In this document: piece after piece, positions 1 to 6,437 of the stretch
Layout of the letters: every line of letters starts with the position of its first letter
Numbering within the stretch: the first letter of the stretch is position 1
NCBI GenBank assembly: GCA_964437215.1
Contig: CAYTFZ010000104.1
Coordinates: 1-8,806, forward strand
Source: JAAYAN01 sp964437215
GTDB taxonomy: Bacteria > Bacteroidota > Ignavibacteria > Ignavibacteriales > Melioribacteraceae
Length of the DNA stretch: 8,806 bases
Direction of reading: 5' to 3'
Translations under genes and position numbers: made by a program
The notes under the pieces: generated by a model
What the model saw: the letters and a program-made list of their open reading frames with translations, nothing else
Told to the model about the DNA's origin: nothing
Database searches by the model: none

Positions 1-54
1 AATTCTGTTTATATTTCGAACAGGAAATTAACCTCTGTGAAAATATTAAAATAA
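1..54 (+). CDS. C-terminal end of an unidentified upstream gene (partial)
   Basis: Reading from base 1 in frame 1 there are 17 sense codons (NSVYISNRKLTSVKILK) followed by TAA at 52-54. The other two + frames give no better reason for a gene end here, and the TAA shares its last A with the ATG of the next gene (TAATG). That is a classic stop/start overlap of translationally coupled genes, and nth has no Shine-Dalgarno sequence of its own close to its ATG, which fits coupling. The residues are too few to assign a family. A short open stretch can occur by chance, so the call rests mainly on the overlap. Confidence 0.5.
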   Translation, partial: NSVYISNRKLTSVKILK

Positions 55-803
55 TGTCGAAATCAAAATTAAGCAGATCAATTACAGAAATAAATATACT
101 TTTGGCGGAAAAATTCGGAATTCCCGAACGAAGCAAAAATCTGCCCGACCCGCTTGATTTGCTGATTGCCACGATTCTTTCACAAAATACAAACGACAAT
201 AATTCGTATAAAGCGTATTCAAACCTGAAATCGAGCTATCCCGATTGGGAAATGCTTATAAATGTTTCGGAAAAAGAATTGGAAGTAGTTATTAAATCTG
301 CCGGACTTGCAAAACAAAAATCTGCCGCTATTAATAATGTTATAAATACTTTATCGGAAACTAACGGCAAACTTTCGCTGGATTTTTTGCGCAAAAAAAC
401 CGATGAGGAAATAATTGAGTATTTAACAAATTTTAACGGAATCGGTGTAAAAACCGCAAGCTGCGTTTTGATGTTTTCACTCGAAAGAAATGTATGTCCC
501 GTTGATACTCACGTTCACAGGACTTTAAACAGAATCGGGCTTGTTAAAACATCCTCGCCGGATAAAACATTCTCAAAGATTAACAAAGATTTCCCAAATG
601 GAATTGCACATCAATTTCATACAAATTTAATTAAACTGGGAAGAATATTCTGCAAAGGTCAGAAGCCTTCTTGCAGTTTTTGTCCGGTAAACGAAATCTG
701 CAAGTTCAAAGAAAAATCATTTTCTAAAAGCGGAGCTGCCGAAAAAGAAGGTATTCTTTTGCTCGACAAAATCGGGGATTATATTCCGGAAGGAAAAAAT
801 TAA
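54..803 (+). CDS. nth: Endonuclease III-type DNA glycosylase/AP lyase
   Basis: 249 aa enzyme of the HhH-GPD superfamily, expected to remove oxidised pyrimidines from DNA and cut the resulting abasic site during base excision repair. A helix-hairpin-helix lies at about 124-140 (NFNGIGVKTA) with the lyase lysine K133. The catalytic aspartate is D151 in PVDTHVHR. The C-terminal [4Fe-4S] loop is C200-x6-C207-x2-C210-x5-C216, exactly the Nth spacing. Lysine rather than tyrosine in the hairpin argues for a bifunctional glycosylase/lyase. The LSQNTND segment (42-48) differs from the LSAQATD of E. coli Nth and resembles a second, archaeal/thermophile-like branch, so substrate range may differ. About 33 residues follow the last cysteine, more than in E. 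coli Nth (211 aa). The ATG overlaps the previous stop and the stop directly abuts the transporter gene. Family is certain, exact lesion specificity is not. Confidence 0.93.
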   Translation: MSKSKLSRSITEINILLAEKFGIPERSKNLPDPLDLLIATILSQNTNDNNSYKAYSNLKSSYPDWEMLINVSEKELEVVIKSAGLAKQKSAAINNVINTLSETNGKLSLDFLRKKTDEEIIEYLTNFNGIGVKTASCVLMFSLERNVCPVDTHVHRTLNRIGLVKTSSPDKTFSKINKDFPNGIAHQFHTNLIKLGRIFCKGQKPSCSFCPVNEICKFKEKSFSKSGAAEKEGILLLDKIGDYIPEGKN

Positions 804-1661
804 ATGTGGATTTTATTTGCCTCACTTAATCCTGTAATGGAAGCTTTGCGAAGCCTTTTTGTGAAAAAGGCAAGCCACATTACAGAACCGGTAATTATAT
901 CGTGGTGCAACAACATTATTCCACTTTTAATTTTCAGTCCGTTACTTTTTTTTATTGATTTAAAATTTAATGGCTGGTTTTTCTTCGGAGTCATCGGTTC
1001 AGCAATCTTAAATCTTATTGCAACAATCCTTTATATGAACTCAATAAAAAACGGACAGATTTCGAAAGTAATGCCAATGATGAGTTTTTCACCGATGTTT
1101 TTGCTTTTTACATCACCCCTAATGGTTGGCGAGTTTCCTCATTTTGGGGGAATAGTGGGAATTGTTTTAATTGTAGCGGGCTCTTATCTTCTTAACATTA
1201 CATCATCTTCAGGCGGAATATTTGCCCCGTTCAAATCGCTTTTAAAAGAAAAGGGAACGCGCTATATGTTTTTTGTTTCTGTTATTTGGGGGTTTTCTGC
1301 CAATTTTGATAAGATTTCCATCAACAATTCTTCAAACTTACAGCATATTGCATTTGTAAATCTGTTTATTTTTATCGGAATGACAATAATAAATCTGTAT
1401 TTAGGGAATTTTAAAAAGGAGAATTTTACTGGAAATTTTAAGAATTTAGCGATGATAAGCACATTTACATCAGGCGCATTTTTCTTTCATATGACGGCTT
1501 TATCTATGACGCTTGTTGCTTATGTTGTGGCAATGAAACGTCTTTCGGGAATAATGTCGGTAATTCTCGGTCATTTTATTCTTAAAGAACCGGGCATCGA
1601 AAAAAGATTTTTGGGAGCTTCAATTATGTTTGCAGGTGTTCTTTTAATTCTATTTACTTAA
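804..1661 (+). CDS. EamA/DMT-family membrane transporter, ten helices
   Basis: 285 aa, almost entirely hydrophobic inner-membrane protein. I place ten likely helices at roughly 2-20, 30-50, 57-77, 88-106, 114-131, 152-168, 181-199, 215-233, 236-256 and 267-284. The protein is two EamA repeats: the first half ends with VGEF then a glycine-rich helix (GGIVGIVLIVAGSYLL), and the second ends with the matching ILKEPG then FLGASIMFAGVLLI. The GE (109-110) and KE (261-262) pairs before the last helix of each half are typical of the drug/metabolite transporter superfamily. The family exports or imports small metabolites; the substrate cannot be read from sequence. The ATG follows the nth stop with no gap, and an AGGA at 791-794 inside the end of nth is a plausible ribosome site, so the two are probably co-translated. 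A functional link to DNA repair is not implied. Confidence 0.88.
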   Translation: MWILFASLNPVMEALRSLFVKKASHITEPVIISWCNNIIPLLIFSPLLFFIDLKFNGWFFFGVIGSAILNLIATILYMNSIKNGQISKVMPMMSFSPMFLLFTSPLMVGEFPHFGGIVGIVLIVAGSYLLNITSSSGGIFAPFKSLLKEKGTRYMFFVSVIWGFSANFDKISINNSSNLQHIAFVNLFIFIGMTIINLYLGNFKKENFTGNFKNLAMISTFTSGAFFFHMTALSMTLVAYVVAMKRLSGIMSVILGHFILKEPGIEKRFLGASIMFAGVLLILFT

Positions 1662-1735
1662 ATCGGACATAATGTTTTATTTTAATTGAATCTTAATTAT
1701 ATTTATTCTGTTTGTAATTTCATTTAAGGAAACAA

Positions 1736-3832
1736 ATGCAGAACAGAATAATTGATGATATATATATAAATATTCCTGAATCAGCAGATTATAAAATTTC
1801 TGCCAGAAAAAATGATTTATTAGACGGACTTAAGAAAAATGAACTGATAAATGTTTTACGGATTATGCATCTTTCGCGGGCAATTGACGAAAGAGCTATG
1901 AAACTGTTAAAACAGGGCAAAACTTTTTTCCATATGGAAAGCGGCGGACACGAAGCCGTTCAAACCGCATTCGGATTAAGTATTAAAAGGGGAATTGACT
2001 GGGCTTTTCCGTATTACCGCGATTTATCTTTTATGCTTTCGATGGGAATTAAACCCGAAAAAATATTTTTACATTTACTTGCCCGTAAAGATGATTTAAT
2101 GTCTGGAGGAAGACAAATGCCCTGCCATTGGGGAGTTAAGGAATTGAACATTCCGTCGCAGTCGTCACCAACGGGAACACAATTTTTACAAGCTGTTGGA
2201 ACCGCAATGGTAAATAAAAAAAACGGAATTAATGCGGTGACTTATGTAAGCAGCGGAGAAGGAACTACAAGCGAAGGTGAGTTTTTTGAAGCTGTAAACT
2301 GGGCTTCGCGCGAAAAACTTCCGGTGGTTTTTGTAATTCAAAATAACAAATGGGCAATTTCAGTTCCTGTAGAAAACCAGAATGCAGGGAAAAACGGCTC
2401 GGTAGCCGAACTGCTGAAAGGTTTCGAAAATCTTTACAGACAAAGGATAGACGGCACTGATTTTTTGGTTTCAAATGCCGCAGCTGTTTCCGCAATTAAA
2501 TATGCCCGCTCGGGAAAAGGTCCGGCGCTTGTTGAAGCGGATGTAGTAAGATTAGGCTCTCATTCTTCTTCGGATGATCAGCGGAAATACCGACAGGCAG
2601 AACATTTGGAAGATGAACAGGAAAGATGCCCGTTGAAGCAATTTTCGACATTGTTAATAAAAAACAATATTCTTACTGAACTTGAATATCCCGGATTTAT
2701 CAAAGAAATTGAAAAAGAGGTTAAAGAAGCTGCCGAATGGGCATTGATGCAGGCGCCGCCAAATAAAAAAGAAGCTGCAAGATTTGTGATTGATGAAAGC
2801 GGAATGCATGATAAACTTGAATACAATAAACCGGGAGTGACATCCAAACCGATAGTAATGGTTGATGCAATAAATCACGCTCTTCACGAAGAAATGGAAA
2901 GAAATGATAAAATTTATATTTATGGCGAGGATGTTGCCGATTTAAAAGGCGGAGTTTTTACTGCAACCAAAGGATTATCAACTAGATTCGGGAATGAAAG
3001 GGTTTTTAATTCACCTTTAGCCGAAGCAAGTATAGCAGGCACAGCAATCGGGATGGCATTAGCCGGTTTTAAACCATGCATCGAAATACAATTTGGCGAT
3101 TACATCTGGCCTGCTTTTATGCAGTACCGAAATGAAATGGCAACAATGCGGTACCGTTCGAATAACCAGTTTGAATGTCCTGTAGTAACCCGTGTGCCCG
3201 TCGGCGGTTACATTCACGGCGGATTGTATCACAGCCAAAACATTGAAGGTTTTTTTGCTCATATTCCCGGAATATTTATTGCATATCCATCAAACGCAGC
3301 TGATGCAAAAGGGCTGCTGAAAACTGCATTGCGTATTAATGATCCCGTTTTGTTTTTAGAGCACAAAGGTCTTTACAGGCAAAGTTATGCTATGTCGCCC
3401 GAACCTGATGTAAATTATCTTCTCCCGTTTGGAAAAGCAAATATAGTTACACAAGGCGAAGATTTGACAGTAATTACGTACGGCGCTATGGTTCACGAAT
3501 CGAATTTCGCAATAAAAAAACTTGCCGAGGAAGGATATTCTATTGAATTGATTGATATCCGCACTATTTCACCGCTTGATGAAGAAACAATTTACAAATC
3601 TGTAAAAAAAACAGGGAAGGCAGTTGTAATAAACGAAGACTCGCTTACCGCCGGATTCGGAGCAGAAATTGCTTCGCAGATAGCAGAAAACTGTTTCGAA
3701 TACCTTGACGGTCCGGTTAAAAGAATTGCAGCGGCAGATACCCCCATTCCGTATTCTCCGGATTTAGAGAATGAAATACTGCCGAACCGCGAAAAGTTAT
3801 ATTCCGAAATATTGAAAATATTAAATTATTAG
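1736..3832 (+). CDS. 2-oxo acid dehydrogenase E1, alpha and beta subunits fused
   Basis: 698 aa thiamine-diphosphate enzyme that decarboxylates a 2-oxo acid and passes the acyl group to E2 lipoyl arms. The alpha part spans about 25-345: the ThDP motif starts at G174-E-G and ends at N203-N204, and the loop GSHSSSDD (274-281) carries the conserved active-site histidine H276 seen in branched-chain E1alpha. A linker follows at about 345-370. The beta part (about 372-698) has the cofactor-activating glutamate E398 in GEDV, the YHSQ...FFAHIPG active-site block with H499, and a C-terminal transketolase domain (TYGAMV, SLTAGFGAEI). The block LEHKGLYRQ (541-549) looks more like branched-chain than pyruvate E1beta. 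Such single-chain E1 proteins are known in Bacteroidota; the reading frame is continuous, so this is not an assembly artefact. The start is supported by AAGGA at 1726-1730, five bases upstream. The E2 gene follows after 16 bases. Confidence 0.94.
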   Translation: MQNRIIDDIYINIPESADYKISARKNDLLDGLKKNELINVLRIMHLSRAIDERAMKLLKQGKTFFHMESGGHEAVQTAFGLSIKRGIDWAFPYYRDLSFMLSMGIKPEKIFLHLLARKDDLMSGGRQMPCHWGVKELNIPSQSSPTGTQFLQAVGTAMVNKKNGINAVTYVSSGEGTTSEGEFFEAVNWASREKLPVVFVIQNNKWAISVPVENQNAGKNGSVAELLKGFENLYRQRIDGTDFLVSNAAAVSAIKYARSGKGPALVEADVVRLGSHSSSDDQRKYRQAEHLEDEQERCPLKQFSTLLIKNNILTELEYPGFIKEIEKEVKEAAEWALMQAPPNKKEAARFVIDESGMHDKLEYNKPGVTSKPIVMVDAINHALHEEMERNDKIYIYGEDVADLKGGVFTATKGLSTRFGNERVFNSPLAEASIAGTAIGMALAGFKPCIEIQFGDYIWPAFMQYRNEMATMRYRSNNQFECPVVTRVPVGGYIHGGLYHSQNIEGFFAHIPGIFIAYPSNAADAKGLLKTALRINDPVLFLEHKGLYRQSYAMSPEPDVNYLLPFGKANIVTQGEDLTVITYGAMVHESNFAIKKLAEEGYSIELIDIRTISPLDEETIYKSVKKTGKAVVINEDSLTAGFGAEIASQIAENCFEYLDGPVKRIAAADTPIPYSPDLENEILPNREKLYSEILKILNY

Positions 3833-3848
3833 CTGTACGGAGAGTGAA

Positions 3849-5369
3849 ATGAAAGTGAACGTTATAATGCCTAAAATGGGAGAGAGTATTACGGAAGGCA
3901 CAGTTATTAAATGGCATAAAAAACCAGGTGATAAAATCAGCAAAGACGAAATATTATTTGAAATAAGTACAGATAAAGTTGATACCGAAATTCCTTCGCC
4001 GGAAGACGGCATTTTACTTGAAATTAAAGTTGAAGAACAGGAAACTGTTGCAGTTGATTCTGTTGTTGCTGTTATTGAAACTGAATCAGAAAATGCTGCA
4101 ATTTCAGAAAGCAGCAGCGAAGTAATAGAAATTGTAATGCCCAAAATGGGTGAATCTGTTACGGAAGGAACAATTATAAAATGGCATAAAAAACCAGGAG
4201 AAGAAGTTAAGGCAGATGAAATTTTATTCGAAATAAGCACCGATAAAGTTGATACCGAAATACCTGCTCCGGCTGATGGCGTTTTAACCGAAATTATTGT
4301 TGAAGAACAGCTGACTGTTGAAGCAGGGACGATTGTAGCAAAATTATCAGTAAAAGGCGGGGAAATAATTGAAAAAGAAATAGCAGATTCAGAAACAAAT
4401 CCTGCAAATACCGAAATAAAATACCGTGCTGAAAAGTTTTTTTCTCCATTGGTTTTAAAAATTGCAGCTGAAGAAAAAATTCCATTATCGGATTTAGCAC
4501 AAATAAACGGCACAGGTGAAAACGGAAGGATTTCTAAAAAAGATGTTCTAAAATATCTTGAAAAAAGAAAAGCCGGACAAATTAAACCTAATCCGGAAAA
4601 TAATGGAAACAAAACAATTTATCTATCGGAAAGTGAAGAAAACCAGCCTGCAAAAATTGAAGAAAGATTCGAAATAATTCCAATAGATAACGTACGGAAA
4701 AAGATTATGCAAAATATGATTATTACCCGCGATACTTCCGTGCACGTTACTTCTATAGTTGAAGTGGATATGTCGAGAATTTATAACATCATCAAAGAAA
4801 AGAAAGAAGAATTCTTAAAGAATGAAGGAGTAAAACTTACTTATATGCCTTTTATTTCGTATGCCGTTATTAAGGTTTTGTCGGATTTCCCGCTGATGAA
4901 TTCAACAATTAAAGAAGATGGAATAATTATTAAAAAATATGTTAATCTTGGAATTGCGGTTGCAGTGGAACCGAACGGATTAATTGTTCCTAATATAAAA
5001 AATGCTCAAGAAAAAAGCCTGATTAGTCTGGCAAAAGAAATTGCAGATTTAGGAGCGAGAGCACGGAATAAAAAGCTTTTACCGGAAGATATAATTGACG
5101 GTACTTTTACAATTACAAATTACGGAGTTTTCGGCTCGCTTTTCGGCACTCCTGTAATTAACCAGCCGGAAGTTGGAATTATCGGGGTAGGTGCAGTTAC
5201 TAAAAAGCCTGTTGTTCTTGAAATTGACGGGATTGACACAATTGCAATAAAACCGATGATGTATCTCTCTCTCAGTCACGACCACAGACTTATTGACGGA
5301 ATGCTCGGAGGAAAATTCCTTAAAAAAATAAAAGAATATTTAGAAAACTATGGAAGCAGCCTTTTTTAA
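3849..5369 (+). CDS. 2-oxo acid dehydrogenase E2 acyltransferase with two lipoyl domains
   Basis: 506 aa core subunit that carries the acyl group on lipoyl-lysine and transfers it to CoA. Lipoyl domain 1 covers about 2-77 with lipoyl-lysine K43 in STDKVDTE, and lipoyl domain 2 about 92-167 with K133 in the same motif. A linker follows, then a peripheral subunit-binding domain at about 197-240 (SPLVLKIAAEE...NGTGENGRISKKDVLKYL), and the catalytic domain at about 272-506 with the HDHRLIDG motif, catalytic H479 and D483. The MPKMGES(I/V)TEGT entry of both lipoyl domains is of the branched-chain/2-oxoglutarate E2 style. A GGAGAG at 3839-3844, just upstream of the ATG, serves as ribosome site. With the E1 gene 16 bases upstream the two are surely one transcription unit. 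Acyl specificity (branched-chain, pyruvate or broader) cannot be fixed from sequence alone, so no gene symbol is given. Confidence 0.94.
   Translation: MKVNVIMPKMGESITEGTVIKWHKKPGDKISKDEILFEISTDKVDTEIPSPEDGILLEIKVEEQETVAVDSVVAVIETESENAAISESSSEVIEIVMPKMGESVTEGTIIKWHKKPGEEVKADEILFEISTDKVDTEIPAPADGVLTEIIVEEQLTVEAGTIVAKLSVKGGEIIEKEIADSETNPANTEIKYRAEKFFSPLVLKIAAEEKIPLSDLAQINGTGENGRISKKDVLKYLEKRKAGQIKPNPENNGNKTIYLSESEENQPAKIEERFEIIPIDNVRKKIMQNMIITRDTSVHVTSIVEVDMSRIYNIIKEKKEEFLKNEGVKLTYMPFISYAVIKVLSDFPLMNSTIKEDGIIIKKYVNLGIAVAVEPNGLIVPNIKNAQEKSLISLAKEIADLGARARNKKLLPEDIIDGTFTITNYGVFGSLFGTPVINQPEVGIIGVGAVTKKPVVLEIDGIDTIAIKPMMYLSLSHDHRLIDGMLGGKFLKKIKEYLENYGSSLF
3861..4346 (+). repeat. 270-base in-gene tandem duplication (two lipoyl domains)
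   Basis: Codons 5-76 (3861-4076) and 95-166 (4131-4346) of the E2 gene are copies offset by exactly 270 bases (K43 to K133 is 90 residues). Two runs of about 20 bases are identical at DNA level: 3909-3928 with 4179-4198, coding for KWHKKPG, and the stretch around each lipoyl-lysine codon (about 3972-3991 with 4242-4261). The copies differ most in their last third. Multiple lipoyl domains are normal in E2 proteins; the retained nucleotide identity suggests a fairly recent duplication, homogenisation by gene conversion, or simply strong protein constraint with biased codon use. Confidence 0.85.
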
Positions 5370-5397
5370 TTGTTCTATTTTATATTATTTTTGTTGT

Positions 5398-5418
5398 GGG
5401 CTATTTTAATAATAACCT
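5398..5418 (+). terminator. Weak imperfect hairpin between E2 and lipA (uncertain)
   Basis: Bases 5399-5405 can pair with 5411-5417 around a five-base loop, with one C/A mismatch and two G-C pairs at the base. There is no clean T-run directly after it, although the 30 bases after the E2 stop are T-rich. It could attenuate or be meaningless in such AT-rich DNA. It is not a standard intrinsic terminator. Confidence 0.2.
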
Positions 5419-5420
5419 AT

Positions 5421-5449
5421 TCTTAATCTTAAAATTTAATCTTAATCTT
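5421..5449 (+). repeat. TCTTAATCTT direct repeat in the lipA leader
   Basis: The ten-base sequence TCTTAATCTT occurs at 5421-5430 and again at 5440-5449, ending two bases before the lipA ATG. No purine-rich Shine-Dalgarno sequence is present in this leader, so the repeat occupies the place where a ribosome site would be. The nine-base core AATCTTAAT (5438-5446) also appears in the leader of the E1 gene at 1689-1697. It could be a regulator site, part of a promoter or low-complexity AT sequence; no protein partner can be named. Confidence 0.4.
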
Positions 5450-5451
5450 GT

Positions 5452-6345
5452 ATGATAAATAAGCACCAGCAGCAGCACCGCGATAAAACTGAAAAAACAC
5501 GAGAAGAACTCGGCAAAAGACCCGACTGGCTGAAAATAAAAGTGCCTATCGGTAAAGCTTTTTCGGAAGTGAATAATATAATTCGTAAATCAAAATTAAA
5601 CACTGTATGCGAAGAAGCACGCTGCCCTAATCAGGCTGAATGCTGGAATAACAGGACAGCTACATTTATGATACTTGGCGATACGTGTACGAGAAGCTGC
5701 GGGTTTTGCAATGTTAAAGTGGGGATACCGAACGAGCTTGATTTGGATGAGCCCCGCCGCGTTACTGAAGCTGTTTTAGAAATGGGACTTAAGCACGTTG
5801 TAATTACTTCAGTAAACCGTGATGAACTTAACGACGGCGGAGCTTCAATTTTTGCTGATACGATAAGAATGATCCGCGAGAAAGCTCCTTTGTGCAGCAT
5901 CGAAACACTCATTCCCGATTTCAAAGGCGAAACTGATGCGTTTGAAATCCTCATGAAAAATCCGCCCGATATTCTTAATCATAATCTTGAAACCATCGAA
6001 AGATTATATCATGCAGTTCGTCCTCAGGCAAAATATAAAAGAAGTCTGGAACTGATAAAATGGTTCAGCGGTAAGGGACTGAAAACTAAAAGCGGAATTA
6101 TGGTTGGAATAGGTGAAAAACCATCGGAAGTAATTGAGTTGATGCACGACCTGATAAAACATAAATGTGATATCCTTACAATTGGCCAATATCTCCGTCC
6201 TTCTGCTATACATCTTCCCGTCGACAGGTATGTGCCGGTTGAAGAATTTCAAATGTATAAAATAGCCGGATTGGAAATGGGTTTTAAAATTGTTGAATCC
6301 GGTCCTCTTGTAAGAAGTTCATATCACGCTGATAAACACATATAA
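5452..6345 (+). CDS. lipA: Lipoyl synthase
   Basis: 297 aa cytoplasmic radical-SAM enzyme that inserts two sulfur atoms into protein-bound octanoyl chains to form lipoyl groups. The LipA-specific auxiliary cluster motif is C53-x4-C58-x5-C64 (TVCEEARCPNQAEC), the radical-SAM cluster motif is C79-x3-C83-x2-C86 (DTCTRSCGFC), and the C-terminal RSSY (288-291) supplies the serine ligand of the auxiliary cluster. All hallmark blocks are present: TATFMILGDTC, VITSVNRDEL, LNHNLET, KSGIMVGIGE and GQYLRPS. Length is normal for the family. The N-terminus up to about residue 22 is charged and glutamine-rich; the chosen ATG has no Shine-Dalgarno sequence, but no better in-frame start precedes the conserved RPDWLK. 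The gene lies 82 bases behind the E2 gene, whose K43 and K133 are the expected targets of lipoylation. LipB or LplA is not in the window. Confidence 0.97.
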   Translation: MINKHQQQHRDKTEKTREELGKRPDWLKIKVPIGKAFSEVNNIIRKSKLNTVCEEARCPNQAECWNNRTATFMILGDTCTRSCGFCNVKVGIPNELDLDEPRRVTEAVLEMGLKHVVITSVNRDELNDGGASIFADTIRMIREKAPLCSIETLIPDFKGETDAFEILMKNPPDILNHNLETIERLYHAVRPQAKYKRSLELIKWFSGKGLKTKSGIMVGIGEKPSEVIELMHDLIKHKCDILTIGQYLRPSAIHLPVDRYVPVEEFQMYKIAGLEMGFKIVESGPLVRSSYHADKHI

Positions 6346-6370
6346 TTTAAATCACAAATTATTAATTATA

Positions 6371-6398
6371 TTGTTGCTTTATTTTATTGGTTAATTTG
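6371..6398 (+). promoter_or_regulatory. Possible Bacteroidota-type promoter before the peptidase gene
   Basis: TTG at 6371-6373 is followed after 18 bases by TAATTTG at 6392-6398. This resembles the Bacteroidota pattern of an upstream TTG and a TAnnTTTG box, but the box is one base short, and in AT-rich DNA such matches are frequent. A promoter is expected in this 92-base gap because the peptidase is functionally unrelated to lipA. Weak support. Confidence 0.25.
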
Positions 6399-6425
6399 TT
6401 TAGTAATAACAACATAAATATAAAT

Positions 6426-6430
6426 AAGGA
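6426..6430 (+). promoter_or_regulatory. Ribosome binding site AAGGA of the peptidase gene
   Basis: AAGGA lies seven bases before the ATG at 6438. It fixes the start of the peptidase gene directly in front of a typical signal peptide, with no in-frame alternative needed. Confidence 0.7.
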
Positions 6431-6437
6431 TTAAGTT

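Noticed and set aside
1662..1735. Promoter in front of the E1 gene
   Set aside because: A promoter is likely in this 74-base AT-rich gap, but I found no convincing TTG plus TAnnTTTG pair with suitable spacing, so none is annotated.
2700..2860. E1 alpha/beta fusion as a sequencing error removing a stop
   Set aside because: The linker is continuous, keeps coding character, and single-chain E1 proteins of this length are known in Bacteroidota.
3821..4612. Minus-strand open frame of 263 codons opposite the E2 gene
   Set aside because: Its Ser/Ile-rich, internally repeated translation is just the reverse reading of the two lipoyl domains; the + strand protein is unmistakable.
5341..5377. Possible terminator stem TAGAAAA with TGTTCTA around the E2 stop
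   Set aside because: Only about five pairs hold, the loop exceeds 20 bases and the stem is A-T only; not credible as a terminator.
5631..5954. Minus-strand open frame of 107 codons inside lipA
   Set aside because: It overlaps the radical-SAM core of lipA and has no ribosome site or motif of its own.
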